Part shown: one piece after another, positions 8,496-17,595 of the stretch
Numbering within the stretch: position 1 is the first letter of the stretch
Layout of the letters: the number at the start of each line of letters is the position of its first letter
Assembly (NCBI GenBank): GCA_017626845.1
Contig: JAGAHX010000059.1
Span: forward strand, 1 to 64,000
Source of the DNA: Bacillota bacterium
GTDB taxonomy: Bacteria > Bacillota > Clostridia > Peptostreptococcales > Anaerovoracaceae
Length of the DNA stretch: 64,000 nucleotides
Direction: 5' to 3'
Program-made: the position numbers and the translations under genes
The notes under the pieces: model-generated
The model's input: the letters and a program-made list of their open reading frames with translations, nothing else
The model's database searches: none
Told to the model about the DNA's origin: nothing

Positions 8496-10258
8496 AGCGT
8501 TTCTCCTATATGCTCCTGGGCGCGGACCAGCCTTGCGTATTCGCCGTCCAGCGCCATGAGTTCCTCGTGGCTGCCGAGCTCCGCGATGCGGCCGCCCTGC
8601 AGCACGGCGATGCGGTCGCTGTTTCTGACCGTAGAGAGCCGGTGGGCGATGACGATGCCGGTGCGGCCTTCGCACAGCTTGTCGAAGGCGTCCTGGATAT
8701 GGGCTTCCGTAACGCTGTCCAGGGCGCTGGTGGCTTCGTCCAGAATGACGATGGGCGGATTCTTCAGGAAGACGCGGGCGATGGAAACGCGCTGTTTCTG
8801 ACCGCCGGACAACATCACACCCCGTTCGCCCACGTAAGTATCGTACCCGTCGGGCATGTCGCAGATATCCACATGGATCTCCGCGTATTCCGCTGCCGCC
8901 ATCACTTCTTCGTCCGTGGCGTCCGGCCTGCCGTAGCGGATATTCTCCATGACGGTATCGGCAAACAGGAACACATCCTGCTGCACGATGCCGATCTGGT
9001 CGCGCAGCGATTTCTGCGTGACCCGCCGAACGTCCCTGCCGTCCACCAGCACGCGGCCGCCCGTAACGTCGTAAAACCTCGGGATGAGCTGGCACATCGT
9101 TGTCTTGCCGCTGCCGGACGTGCCGACAAAGGCGATCTTCTGGCCCGGCAGGATCTCCAGATCCACGTGGGACAGGATCTCCCTGCCGCTGCCGGTATCG
9201 TAATGGAAGGATACGTCCTTAAATTCGATATGCCCTTTTGCGTCCGTCAGTTCCTCCGCATCCGGCGCGTCCTGGATGAGGGGCTGCGTGCGCATGAGTT
9301 CGAGGAAGCGGGAAAAACCGGCAGTACCGGCCATGTATTGCTCCATAAAGTTGACGAGCTTTTTGATGGGCGTCGTAAACGTGGAGACGTACAGCGTAAA
9401 CGTCATCAGGCCGATGTAGTCCAGCGTTCCCTTCATGATGAAATAACCGCCTGCCGCGACGACAGCGACGGGCAAGATGGACGTTGCGGTCTCGGAAATG
9501 CCGTGGAAGATCGCCAGCTGGCGGAAGGACTCCCCCCTCGCCTTTACGTATTCCACGTTGGCTTTCCCGAATTTGGAGATCTCGGAGTCCTCGTTCGCGA
9601 AGGCTTTGGCCGTGCGCATGCCGGAGAGCGACGATTCGATGGAGGCGTTGATCTCCGCCATCTTCGCCTTGACGGCGATCTGGGCGATCTTCATGTGGCG
9701 GCGCCGCATCATGACGAGCACAGCCAGCGAAGGCACCAGGATGAGCATGATGAGGGCAAGGCGCGGCTCGATCGTAAACATGATGGCGATGGCGCCGAGG
9801 ATCGTGAGCAAGGACAGCACCACGTCCTCCGGACCGTGGTGCGCCAGCTCCGCGATCTCGTTCAGATCCGTCGTGACCCTCGACATCAGCTTTCCTGTGC
9901 GGTTCACGTCATAATACGAAAACGACAGCGTCTGCATGTGGGAGAAGACGTCCCGGCGCATGTCCGCCTCCACCCTGGCGCCGAACATGTGCCCCCAGCG
10001 CGTTACGATGTAATAGAACACACCTTTGAGCAGATACGCCGCAATGCAGATGAACATGACGGTATAGAACGCCCGGAAATTGTTCTCCGGAATAAACCGC
10101 TGCATCGAAAGCCGCGACACGTAGGGAAACGCCAAGTCGATAGCCGAAACGCAAAAGGCGCTGGCGATATCGATCAGGAACAGTTTCCAATGAGCCGGGT
10201 AGTAAGAGAAGAAGATCTTAAGACCCGATGTATTGTTAAAATCAAGATGCTTATCCAT
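8492..10258 (-). CDS. ABC exporter, fused permease and ATPase (MsbA/LmrA type)
   Basis: This 588-residue half-transporter has an N-terminal six-helix transmembrane domain (about residues 20-320). It is followed by an ATPase domain with Walker [10 protein letters not shown], signature LSGGQKQR, Walker [13 protein letters not shown] and the H-loop IVIAHRLST. It would work as a homodimer, since no partner half-transporter lies nearby. The length is normal for the family. The substrate cannot be told (drug, lipid or peptide). It is translationally coupled to the surface nucleotidase downstream, an unusual pairing that may be only transcriptional. Confidence 0.9.
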   Translation of the reverse strand: MDKHLDFNNTSGLKIFFSYYPAHWKLFLIDIASAFCVSAIDLAFPYVSRLSMQRFIPENNFRAFYTVMFICIAAYLLKGVFYYIVTRWGHMFGARVEADMRRDVFSHMQTLSFSYYDVNRTGKLMSRVTTDLNEIAELAHHGPEDVVLSLLTILGAIAIMFTIEPRLALIMLILVPSLAVLVMMRRRHMKIAQIAVKAKMAEINASIESSLSGMRTAKAFANEDSEISKFGKANVEYVKARGESFRQLAIFHGISETATSILPVAVVAAGGYFIMKGTLDYIGLMTFTLYVSTFTTPIKKLVNFMEQYMAGTAGFSRFLELMRTQPLIQDAPDAEELTDAKGHIEFKDVSFHYDTGSGREILSHVDLEILPGQKIAFVGTSGSGKTTMCQLIPRFYDVTGGRVLVDGRDVRRVTQKSLRDQIGIVQQDVFLFADTVMENIRYGRPDATDEEVMAAAEYAEIHVDICDMPDGYDTYVGERGVMLSGGQKQRVSIARVFLKNPPIVILDEATSALDSVTEAHIQDAFDKLCEGRTGIVIAHRLSTVRNSDRIAVLQGGRIAELGSHEELMALDGEYARLVRAQEHIGETL

Positions 10259-10279
10259 GGCTCTATTATATCAAAAATG

Positions 10280-10313
10280 AAAAAAGGGACAACGGGGACG
10301 GTTCTTTCGTCCC
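10280..10313. repeat. GGGAC/GTCCC intergenic element, possible dispersed repeat
   Basis: A run of six A followed by GGGAC, GGGGACGG and TTCTTTCGTCCC has the look of REP-like GGGAC...GTCCC intergenic repeats found in many Gram-positive genomes. Only one copy is seen in this window, so repeat status is not shown here. Confidence 0.3.
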
Positions 10314-10360
10314 ATGTTATCCCAAGCCCGCATGTTCCACTGCCTCTCTTAAAAACAGGG

Positions 10361-10387
10361 CCCGGCACAGCCGGACCCTGGTCTTTC
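10361..10387 (-). terminator. intrinsic terminator of the Thg1-like gene
   Basis: On the - strand, CAGGGTCCGGC pairs with GCCGGGCCCTG around a TGT loop and is followed by TTTTTA. It lies about 15 bases after the stop at 10397. Confidence 0.75.
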
Positions 10388-10396
10388 CCTTATCGT

Positions 10397-11197
10397 TTAC
10401 TTTCTCTCGAAGAACTTCTTCAGGATGTCGGAATTCTCCGCGAAATCGGGCGTGCCGACGGCTTCCCAGGACTTGCGGATGATCTCCTTCACCTCGCCCA
10501 GCTTCATGTCCAGCGCGGTGCTCTTGAGCTTGGCAGGGCCGATGAGGCAGCCTCTGCGGAAGCGCTCGGGATAGTCTTCCCACTTCTTGCCCTTTTCCTC
10601 CAGCATCTTCTTGATCGTCTCGGGATTCTTTCCTTCGACTTCCTTCGCGCCGAATTCCGCAGCGCCGGCCAGCTGTACGCTGTTGGCAGCGGCTTCCTGC
10701 TGGCACCACAGGATATAGTTGCGGACTTCCCAGATGTCGGGCAGGCAGAACGCGCGGCTGTCGAAAGCGGCCGTCCACTGCTTCGGACCGTAGATCTTGT
10801 CCAGTTCCACATCATGGAGCTTGGAGACTTCCTCGGCGTAGGCCTTGTTGAAGGCCAGGGTCGCCATGGAAGCGGACAGCGCGACCATCTTGTTGACGCA
10901 GCCGTCGCACCAGCTCTCGGTCTTGTCGTTTTCCGTTACGTCGTTCAGCACCAGAGAGATCTTATCGGACTGGGTGTAGGCAAAGACGGCGCCGGGGATC
11001 TGCTGACACAGTTCCTGTGCGGTCTTCATCATGCAGCGGGAGAAGAGATCGTCGAAGGGCTGTTCGAATCCCTTGCAGAAACTTGCGCCGCCCTTCATGT
11101 CCAGGCGGACGACCTTCGGGGTGCGCAGGGTGAGCCAGTTCTTGGTGACGGTCTCGTATTGCTTCATTCTATCGCGAAGAGTCAGTTCTTTGCTCAT
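10397..11197 (-). CDS. Thg1-like protein (tRNA-His guanylyltransferase family, 3'-5' nucleotidyl transferase)
   Basis: This 266-residue protein aligns by eye with the Thg1/TLP family. It has RLDMKGGASFCKGF (metal-binding Asp33 and its glycine loop), PFDDLF, AYTQSDKISLVL (second metal Asp78), and the WCQQEAAANSV helix where true Thg1 has HINNLYN. That last feature marks it as a Thg1-like protein, the branch that repairs 5'-truncated tRNAs by 3'-5' polymerisation. The Glu that follows the second Asp in the family (SDE) is Lys79 here, which could weaken catalysis. It stands alone between the aro operon and an ABC exporter, with its own terminator. ATG 11197 is preceded by AGAGAGGA. Family assignment is strong; activity is uncertain because of Lys79. 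Confidence 0.8.
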   Translation of the reverse strand: MSKELTLRDRMKQYETVTKNWLTLRTPKVVRLDMKGGASFCKGFEQPFDDLFSRCMMKTAQELCQQIPGAVFAYTQSDKISLVLNDVTENDKTESWCDGCVNKMVALSASMATLAFNKAYAEEVSKLHDVELDKIYGPKQWTAAFDSRAFCLPDIWEVRNYILWCQQEAAANSVQLAGAAEFGAKEVEGKNPETIKKMLEEKGKKWEDYPERFRRGCLIGPAKLKSTALDMKLGEVKEIIRKSWEAVGTPDFAENSDILKKFFERK

Positions 11198-11255
11198 TGT
11201 TGGTCCTCTCTTTCGGGGTTTTTTGGAAAAATAACGTATGTACAGTTTACCATAG

Positions 11256-11280
11256 AAAACAGTTCCTGTGTTGCTGTTTT
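11256..11280 (-). terminator. weak terminator-like hairpin at the end of the aro operon
   Basis: AAAACAG and CTGTTTT form a 7-bp stem around an 11-base loop, starting at the aroQ stop codon. On the - strand the 3' arm supplies the U-run. It is short, so read-through into the Thg1-like gene is possible. Confidence 0.4.
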
Positions 11281-11716
11281 ACGCTTTTCCGTACTTCTCC
11301 TTCAGATAGATCATGGCCTGCCGGTAGCCGTCTATGCCCTGCCCCGCGATGCGCTTTTCGCATGCCATGCCGGCGTAGGAGATCTGACGGAAATCCTCCC
11401 GGCTGTCCACGTCGGAGATGTGCACCTCCACCGCAGGGATGGAGACGGCTTTGAGTGCATCCAGAATGGCAATGCTGGTATGGGTGTAGGCGGCAGGATT
11501 GATGACGATGCCGTCGATCTTTCCATAGGCTTCCTGGATCCGGTCGACGATGGCACCTTCGTGGTTAGACTGGAAACACGCGGCCTCCAGACCCTCCTCT
11601 TCCGCGGTCTCTGCAACCAGATCCAGCAGTGCCTGATAGTTCTGCGTGCCGTAGACGCCCGGTTCCCGGATGCCCAGCATGTTGATGTTCGGTCCGTTGA
11701 TGATAAGCAGCTTCAT
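11279..11716 (-). CDS. aroQ: type II 3-dehydroquinate dehydratase
   Basis: This 145-residue protein is a typical AroQ: IINGPNINMLGIREPGVYG at the N-terminus (with the catalytic Tyr), FQSNHEGAIVDRI, NPAAYTHTSIA and VEVHISD. It dehydrates 3-dehydroquinate to 3-dehydroshikimate, as a cytosolic dodecamer in the family. It is the last gene of the aro operon. Its ATG overlaps the stop of the aroE-aroK fusion by 4 bases (ATGA), indicating translational coupling. Confidence 0.95.
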   Translation of the reverse strand: MKLLIINGPNINMLGIREPGVYGTQNYQALLDLVAETAEEEGLEAACFQSNHEGAIVDRIQEAYGKIDGIVINPAAYTHTSIAILDALKAVSIPAVEVHISDVDSREDFRQISYAGMACEKRIAGQGIDGYRQAMIYLKEKYGKA

Positions 11717-12963
11717 AGTATCTTCTCCGCGCATTCGGCAGGCGTTCCGCTGTTAACAACGGCGGTGTCTGCGAACGTTTCATACAGTTCTTTCCGCTCT
11801 ACATAAATCTGATTTATGTCTTTCGACAGCGAGATGGGTCTGCCCTCTTTCGCCAGAAGCTCCAGATCCCTTTGGATCCAGATGATGCGGCCGTTCTGGT
11901 GCAGCAGCGGGTAGTTCTCCGGACGGGTCACGCAGCCGCCTCCGGTGGAAAGAATGACCCCGGACAGTTTCCCCAGGTCCGCCAGCACTTCCGTCTCCAA
12001 CCTGCGGAAGCCCACTTCCCCGCCTTCGGCGAAGATCTCGGGAATAAGCTTGCCCGTGCGCTTTTCGATCTCCTCGTCCGCGTCGTACAGAGGCCGGTCC
12101 GTCCGTTCCGCCAGTACCTTCGCCACGGACGTCTTGCCGCAGCCGGGCATGCCGATGAGGACGATGTTTTCCTGCCGGTCCTTCAGAAGATCGTAGATGC
12201 GCTGCACGTCTGCCGCCGACTGCAGCGGATCCATGGCCGGATGGGCCGGGTCATCCGCGGTAAAGATGCGGCCCGCCGCTTCCGCCTGCGCCACCAGCAT
12301 ATACAGACCGCCGAAGGCAGGAACGCCCAGTTCCTCCGCCTGCAGCATCAGGGCCGTTCTGGCCGGGTTATAGACGATGTCGAACAGGGCCTTCAGATGC
12401 GGAAACGTCTTCAGATCCAGGGGTTTAACGCCGTTGCCCGGATACATGCCCACAGGCGTCGTGTTGACGATGAGCTCCGCATCTTCGTGTTTCTGCAAAT
12501 TCTCGTAATTGTCGGCTCCGCTGCGGGAGATAACGACGGTCTCCCCCGCCCCCAGATCCTCCAGCACAGCCTTCACCGTTACCGAAGCGCCGCCGCTGCC
12601 CAGGACCAGGCATTTGCAGCCCTTTACGGCAACGCGGCTCTTCTTTACGAGAGAAAGAAAGCCCGCATAGTCCGTATTGTCACCGTAGAGGATGCGGCTG
12701 CCGTCTTCCGCGGTGCGCACCGCGATCGTGTTGACGCTGCCCAGTTTCCGGGCCGCCGGGCTCAGATCCGTGCACAGCGCCGCCGCCGTCTTTTTATAGG
12801 GGATCGTAACGTTCAGTCCGTCGAATTCCCCATGGCGAAGAAAGACCTCCGCCTCCGCAGGGGTCTTTTCGTACAGTTCGTATTCGTAATCGCCCAGCAG
12901 GGCGTGGATCTCGGGAGAATAGCTGTGCCCCAGTTTTTCCCCCAGCAATCCGCATTTTCGCAT
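11713..12963 (-). CDS. aroE: shikimate dehydrogenase / shikimate kinase fusion
   Basis: This 416-residue protein is two enzymes in one chain. Residues 1 to about 255 are AroE: KLGHSYSPEIH (shikimate-binding Ser), LNVTIPYKK (catalytic Lys), GDNTDYAGF, and the NADP loop VLGSGGAS. From about residue 265 the chain is AroK, with Walker A IGMPGCGKTS, the YDADEEIE Asp, FRRLETEVL and STGGGCVTR. The enzyme would convert 3-dehydroshikimate through shikimate to shikimate-3-phosphate. Both halves retain their key residues. Overlaps with aroQ and a 9-base gap to pheA place it firmly in the operon. Confidence 0.95.
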   Translation of the reverse strand: MRKCGLLGEKLGHSYSPEIHALLGDYEYELYEKTPAEAEVFLRHGEFDGLNVTIPYKKTAAALCTDLSPAARKLGSVNTIAVRTAEDGSRILYGDNTDYAGFLSLVKKSRVAVKGCKCLVLGSGGASVTVKAVLEDLGAGETVVISRSGADNYENLQKHEDAELIVNTTPVGMYPGNGVKPLDLKTFPHLKALFDIVYNPARTALMLQAEELGVPAFGGLYMLVAQAEAAGRIFTADDPAHPAMDPLQSAADVQRIYDLLKDRQENIVLIGMPGCGKTSVAKVLAERTDRPLYDADEEIEKRTGKLIPEIFAEGGEVGFRRLETEVLADLGKLSGVILSTGGGCVTRPENYPLLHQNGRIIWIQRDLELLAKEGRPISLSKDINQIYVERKELYETFADTAVVNSGTPAECAEKIL

Positions 12964-12972
12964 GGTCTCCTC

Positions 12973-14115
12973 CTATACGATCTCGCTGTAGCTGCCCAGA
13001 TAGATGAATTCCTCCGCGATGCTGTCCATATCCGCCATCAGCTGCGTGAACCGGGGCGAATACACGGAATTCTCCAGGTCGAAATAGAACATGAATTCGA
13101 AGTTGCGGTCCGGCAGCGGGCGGGATTCCAGCTTGTTCAGGTTGATGCCCAGGGCGTAGAAACGGGAAAGAACCTTGTACAGAGAACCGGGCGTATGAGG
13201 CAGCACCATCATCAGGGAGGTGCGGTCCGCGCCGGGATAGATCTCCGGATCCTTCGCAATGCAGACGAAACGGGTGTAGTTGTTGCTGCTGTCCTGGACC
13301 GAGGGCTTTAGGCAGGTGAGTCCGTACAGCTCCATGCAGCTGCGGGAAGAGATCGCCGCCACATCGCTGCGCTCTGAAGCCGCCACGATCTTGGCCGCCA
13401 CCGCCGTGTTCTCCACGGGAACGGCCTTCACGCCGGACAGGCCGGACAGGAAGCCGCGGCACTGGGAGATGGCCTGCTCGTGGGAATACACTTCCCGGAT
13501 GTCCTGCAGCTTCGTACCGGGCTTGACGAGAAGATTGTGGTCGATCTTGACGCGCACGCTGCGCACGATGTGGAAGTGGTGCTGCAGCATCAGATCGTAC
13601 ACCCGGTTGACGGTGCCCGCCGTGGAGTTTTCCACCGGCAGCACGCCGTAGCGGCACAGGCCATTTTCAATGGCGGAGAAGACCGCATCGAAACTGTCGA
13701 AGAAGAAGATGTTCGCGTATTTGAACAGCTTTTCCGCCGCCGTCTGGGAATAGGCGCCCTCCACGCCCTGGCAGGCGACGACCGCCTTTTCCGGAAACAG
13801 AGGAGCTGTATTCTGAATGGCCTTTTCGATCTGATCGACGATCTCGCTGCTCTCCCCTGCCACCCGGTGCTGATAGGTCTTCGAAAGGTCCATCAGCAGA
13901 GAATACAGGGACAGGCCGTAGTCCTGCAGGTGCTCGGGAAGCTGCTCGTTGACCGCTTTCAGCTTGCTGCGCTCCCGCGCGCCGTCGTAGATCGGAAGAC
14001 GGTTCTCCTTCTTGTATTTTGCGATCTCAGCGGACACCTCCATCCGCTCTTCGAAGAGACGGACCATCTGTTCGTCGATTCCATTGATCTTATCTCTGTA
14101 ATCCTTGAGTTCCAT
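12973..14115 (-). CDS. pheA: bifunctional chorismate mutase / prephenate dehydratase (P-protein)
   Basis: This 380-residue protein has an N-terminal AroQ-class chorismate mutase helix bundle (IDEQMVRLFEERMEVSAEIAKYK, residues 1-90). The prephenate dehydratase domain (about 105-290, with GVEGAYSQTAA and the TRFVCIAK catalytic Thr motif) follows. A C-terminal ACT domain carries the Phe-binding segment ESRPLPDRNFEFMFY. It makes phenylpyruvate from chorismate. The ACT domain implies feedback inhibition by phenylalanine, in addition to attenuation by the operon leader. Confidence 0.95.
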   Translation of the reverse strand: MELKDYRDKINGIDEQMVRLFEERMEVSAEIAKYKKENRLPIYDGARERSKLKAVNEQLPEHLQDYGLSLYSLLMDLSKTYQHRVAGESSEIVDQIEKAIQNTAPLFPEKAVVACQGVEGAYSQTAAEKLFKYANIFFFDSFDAVFSAIENGLCRYGVLPVENSTAGTVNRVYDLMLQHHFHIVRSVRVKIDHNLLVKPGTKLQDIREVYSHEQAISQCRGFLSGLSGVKAVPVENTAVAAKIVAASERSDVAAISSRSCMELYGLTCLKPSVQDSSNNYTRFVCIAKDPEIYPGADRTSLMMVLPHTPGSLYKVLSRFYALGINLNKLESRPLPDRNFEFMFYFDLENSVYSPRFTQLMADMDSIAEEFIYLGSYSEIV

Positions 14116-14129
14116 GTGCTTCTCCTGTC

Positions 14130-15152
14130 TTACCCGTTGTATGCCTGATATTTGCCCTGTTCCAGCAGCGCGTCCAGCACCGCGATCGCCACCGCGGATT
14201 CCACCGCGGGAACAGCTCTGCGTGCGATGCAGGGGTCGTGCCGCCCCGGAACGGAGATCGTGCAGTTTTCCATGGTCTTTAGATTAACCGTCTCCTGCTC
14301 CTTCGCGATGGAAGGCGTGGGTTTAAAGGCGGCCCGCACCACGATGGGACTGCCCGTCGTAATGCCGCCCAGAATGCCGCCGCAATGGTTGGTCTTTAAG
14401 CAGACCTTGCCGTCCCGGATCTCGAAGGCGTCGTTGTTTTCGCTTCCCTTCAGCGCCGCTGCGCCGAAGCCTTCGCCGAATTCCACGCCCTTCACGGCGG
14501 GAATGCCGAAGACGGCTATTGCGATGCGGTTTTCCATGCCGTCGAACATGGGATCGCCCAGGCCTGCCGGAACGCCTTCCGCGACGCATTCCACGATGCC
14601 GCCGACGGAATCTCCGTCCGCCTTTGCCCGGTCTATCGCCTGCAGCATGGCCTCTTCGCTCTCCGTTGCGCCGCCGATGGCGGTGACCCTTCCAGCCACT
14701 CCGATCCCCTGCTCTTTCAGGACCTGCATCGCCAGCCATCCCGCGATGCAGAGGGGCGCCGTCAGACGGCCGGAAAAATGACCGCCGCCAGCCTTATCCT
14801 GATGACCGCCGTACTTGATCTCCGCCGTATAATCCGCGTGGCCGGGCCGGGGCGTATCTGCGATCGATGCATAATCGGAGGAATGCTGGTCGCTGTTGCG
14901 GATGATGGCGGTCACCGGGGTGCCGCAGGTCTTTCCATCCTTGACTCCGCACAGAAACTCCGGCGTATCGCTTTCCTTTCTCGCCGTGGAGAACCGGTCT
15001 CTGCCGGGGGCTCTGCGGTCCAAAAAGGCCTGCAGACCTTCCGCATCCACGGACACGCCTGCGGGAAGCCCCTCGATCGTGACGCCGACCGCCGCCGCGT
15101 GGGATTCTCCGAATACCGTAACTTTTATATTCTTTCCATAGGTACTGCTCAT
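14130..15152 (-). CDS. aroC: chorismate synthase
   Basis: This 340-residue protein starts SSTYGKNIKVTVFGESHA, the hallmark N-terminus with the catalytic His. It continues with DRFSTARKESD, GHADYTAEIKYG and SGRLTAPLCIAGWLA motifs for FMN and EPSP binding. It is slightly short for the family (about 350-390) but no motif is missing. It converts EPSP to chorismate and needs reduced FMN. ATG 15152 is supported by GGAGAGAG upstream; the frame is open further upstream but overlaps aroA without a ribosome site. Confidence 0.95.
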   Translation of the reverse strand: MSSTYGKNIKVTVFGESHAAAVGVTIEGLPAGVSVDAEGLQAFLDRRAPGRDRFSTARKESDTPEFLCGVKDGKTCGTPVTAIIRNSDQHSSDYASIADTPRPGHADYTAEIKYGGHQDKAGGGHFSGRLTAPLCIAGWLAMQVLKEQGIGVAGRVTAIGGATESEEAMLQAIDRAKADGDSVGGIVECVAEGVPAGLGDPMFDGMENRIAIAVFGIPAVKGVEFGEGFGAAALKGSENNDAFEIRDGKVCLKTNHCGGILGGITTGSPIVVRAAFKPTPSIAKEQETVNLKTMENCTISVPGRHDPCIARRAVPAVESAVAIAVLDALLEQGKYQAYNG

Positions 15153-15166
15153 ATGCTCTCTCCGTT

Positions 15167-15185
15167 CCCTGAGCCTGTCGAAGGG
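15167..15185. repeat. CCCTGAGCC...AAGGG intergenic element
   Basis: Nineteen bases, CCCTGAGCCTGTCGAAGGG, fill the gap between the aroA stop and the aroC start. The same word is a widely dispersed intergenic repeat in many unrelated bacterial genomes. I see one copy in the window, so this rests on memory of the motif. Confidence 0.35.
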
Positions 15186-15187
15186 AC

Positions 15188-16483
15188 TTATTCTTCGAAA
15201 AGCAATTGTTCGAGATCCTCCCAAAATGCCGGATAGGACTTCGCGACGCAATCCGGCTGTGTGATCGTAACATTTTCTTCGCACAGACAGGCTGCTGCGG
15301 CAGCTGCCATGGCGATGCGGTGGTCACCGAAGGAATCGACGGTGCCGCCCTTTAATCGCTTCTGACCCTGGATCGTCATGCCGTCCGCAAACTCTTCCGT
15401 TTCCGCGCCCAGCGCGCGGAGCATGGCCGACGTGCTGCGGATGCGGTCGGACTCCTTCAGCCGGAGCCTGGCGGCGTTCACGACCCTTGTCGTCCCGTCG
15501 CTGAAAGCGCCAACGGCCGATAAGGCCGGCACCGCATCCGGGATCTGGGAAGCGTCGATCTGTGTGCCCTTCAAAGCGCCTTTCCGGACCAGAATGCCTT
15601 CTTTCGTCCGGGATACCCGTGCGCCGAAGCGTTCCAAGACCTCCAAAACCGCCTTGTCTCCCTGGACGGAAGCCGGATCCAGGCCTTTTACCAGGATCCC
15701 TTGTTCGCTGAAAGCGCCCATGCAGAGGAAGAACGTAGCAGAGGAATAGTCCCCTTCCGCCTGCAGACTTTCCGGCAGGGCGTACCGCTGTCCGCCGTTT
15801 ACCGTCCACTGCAGGCCGTTCCGATCAAACGCGATGCCGCTCTGCTGGAGCACCTGTTCCGTCATGTCGATGTACGGCGTGGATTCCGGCGTGCCCACCA
15901 CCTGCAGTCTGCTTTGCCCCTGTAAGGCGCCAAACGCCATCAGGAGGCCCGAAATATACTGTGAGGATATATTTCCCGGCAGAACATAATCGCCGCTTCT
16001 AAGCCGTCCTGAGACCTTCAGGAGCTCGCCGTCCTGCTGCAGGATCATGCCGTGGGAAACGAGCTGTTCGCCGTAATCGGCAAGCGGCCGCTTCGACAGC
16101 CTGCCCCGCATCCGGAAGGTGCAGTCTGCACCCAGCATTCCTGCAATGGGAAGCAGAAAACGCAGCGTCGAGCCGCTCTCCCCGCAGTCCAGTTCTGTGC
16201 CGGCAGGACTCCCGCTCCGATCCAACGGGCTTACATGCAGAACGCTCTGTCCGCCCTCTTCCGCCGCCTCGATCTTCGCGCCCAGCGCGTTCAGACAGCG
16301 TGCCGTCGCCGCAATGTCCTCCGAAAGACCGCGGTATGCGATCTTCACAGGGGTCTCTCCCAGCGCCGCGCAGATCAGCAGCCTGTGCAGCTGCGATTTG
16401 CTGGAGGGGACGAAGACGCTGCCGGACCGGCTTCCCGGCTGTACCGTATATACTTTGGAACCCTTTGCGGGATTTGCTACCAT
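15188..16483 (-). CDS. aroA: 3-phosphoshikimate 1-carboxyvinyltransferase (EPSP synthase)
   Basis: This 431-residue protein shows VPSSKSQLHRLLICAAL (shikimate-3-phosphate site), LDCGESGSTLRFLLPIAGMLG (PEP site), RLRLKESDRI and FGDHRIAMA. It joins PEP and shikimate-3-phosphate. The ATG at 16483 is chosen because AGGA sits 5 bases ahead; an alternative ATG at 16504 has its AGGA directly abutting. The gene begins inside the last codons of aroB. Confidence 0.93.
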   Translation of the reverse strand: MVANPAKGSKVYTVQPGSRSGSVFVPSSKSQLHRLLICAALGETPVKIAYRGLSEDIAATARCLNALGAKIEAAEEGGQSVLHVSPLDRSGSPAGTELDCGESGSTLRFLLPIAGMLGADCTFRMRGRLSKRPLADYGEQLVSHGMILQQDGELLKVSGRLRSGDYVLPGNISSQYISGLLMAFGALQGQSRLQVVGTPESTPYIDMTEQVLQQSGIAFDRNGLQWTVNGGQRYALPESLQAEGDYSSATFFLCMGAFSEQGILVKGLDPASVQGDKAVLEVLERFGARVSRTKEGILVRKGALKGTQIDASQIPDAVPALSAVGAFSDGTTRVVNAARLRLKESDRIRSTSAMLRALGAETEEFADGMTIQGQKRLKGGTVDSFGDHRIAMAAAAAACLCEENVTITQPDCVAKSYPAFWEDLEQLLFEE

Positions 16484-17595
16484 GGGCGTCCTGCCTCGAT
16501 CCATTCCTTAAGATCCTTCGTTTCGATGCGGACGAGTTCGCAGTTCCCGATGCTGCGAGGCACCACCAGATCGATGGCGTACTGCGACGCCTTCTTATCC
16601 GTCATGGCTGCCGCTGCCAGCTGCTCTGCCTGGTACTCCGTATCCACGGGCAGACCGTACAGCTGCAGCGTCTCTTCCAGCAGGCGGGCATCCGCCTCGT
16701 CCATATATCCTTTGCGTGCGGCCGCTCTCGCGATCATGGCCAGTCCCGCCGCAACGGCGCTGCCGTGGGACTGCCCGTAATTGCTGCAGTGCTCGATCGC
16801 ATGACCGAACGTGTGACCCAGATTGAGTTTCTTCCGCTCGCCTCGGTCGAATTCGTCCTGTTCCACCACGTCCCTCTTTAGGGAGACACAGGTCTCGATG
16901 ATCTCTTCCAAATCCTTTGCCATCGCCTGTTTTAAACTCTGTCCGGACGTTCTGTTTTCCGCCAGAGCCTTTAACTTCAGGAAGAACTCCCGGTCGTACA
17001 GCACGCCGTATTTGATCACCTCGGCGCAGCCGTCCCGGAACACGCTGTCCGGAAGCGTTTTGAGCGCCAGCGGGTCACATAACACCAGCGACGGCTGGCA
17101 GAATGCCCCGGCCAGATTCTTGCCCGCGGGCAGATCGACCGCCGTCTTGCCGCCTACGGAGGAATCCACCATGGCCAGCAGCGTCGTGGGGATCTGAATA
17201 TAAGGGATGCCCCGCAGATAGGTCGCGGCCGCAAAGCCGGCTATGTCGCCGGTCACGCCGCCGCCCAGCGCTGCGAGACAATCGTCCCGGGTCAGGCGGC
17301 TCTCTGCCAGAAACGACAGGAGGTCCGCATACTGTCCGATGTTCTTGTTCTGCTCGCCGGGTTTTAAGATGTACTGCGCGCAGGAAAGGCCCGCGTCCCA
17401 GAGATCGCCTTCCACCGGCTCTCCATGGGGGACAAAGGCGTTGGCGTCGCAGACGACGGCAGCCTTGACGGCCTTCGGGCAGACCTTTGCGATCTCTTCG
17501 CCCGCATAGGACAGCAGCCCTTCCCGTATGAGGATGTCGTACCCTTTCCCTGCATTCACGTGCACGCAGCGGGTCTTCTGCTTCTTACCTGCCAT
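16477..17595 (-). CDS. aroB: 3-dehydroquinate synthase
   Basis: This 372-residue protein has the NAD-binding GGGVTGDIAGFAAATYLRG segment and SSVGGKTAVD. The zinc-ligand motifs DGCAEVIKYG and LNLGHTFGHAIE are also present. It closes DAHP to 3-dehydroquinate. ATG 17595 lies 11 bases inside the end of tyrA. An AAGG-type site lies a little upstream in tyrA. Confidence 0.95.
   Translation of the reverse strand: MAGKKQKTRCVHVNAGKGYDILIREGLLSYAGEEIAKVCPKAVKAAVVCDANAFVPHGEPVEGDLWDAGLSCAQYILKPGEQNKNIGQYADLLSFLAESRLTRDDCLAALGGGVTGDIAGFAAATYLRGIPYIQIPTTLLAMVDSSVGGKTAVDLPAGKNLAGAFCQPSLVLCDPLALKTLPDSVFRDGCAEVIKYGVLYDREFFLKLKALAENRTSGQSLKQAMAKDLEEIIETCVSLKRDVVEQDEFDRGERKKLNLGHTFGHAIEHCSNYGQSHGSAVAAGLAMIARAAARKGYMDEADARLLEETLQLYGLPVDTEYQAEQLAAAAMTDKKASQYAIDLVVPRSIGNCELVRIETKDLKEWIEAGRPW

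Noticed and set aside
8496..9095. Upstream extension of the surface nucleotidase frame into the ABC exporter gene
   Set aside because: The region codes the exporter ATPase in another frame, and a proper signal peptide begins at ATG 8495.
8510..11806. A 1,098-codon open frame on the + strand across the ABC exporter, Thg1-like and aroQ genes
   Set aside because: It lies opposite three well-supported genes, lacks a ribosome site and has shadow-type composition.
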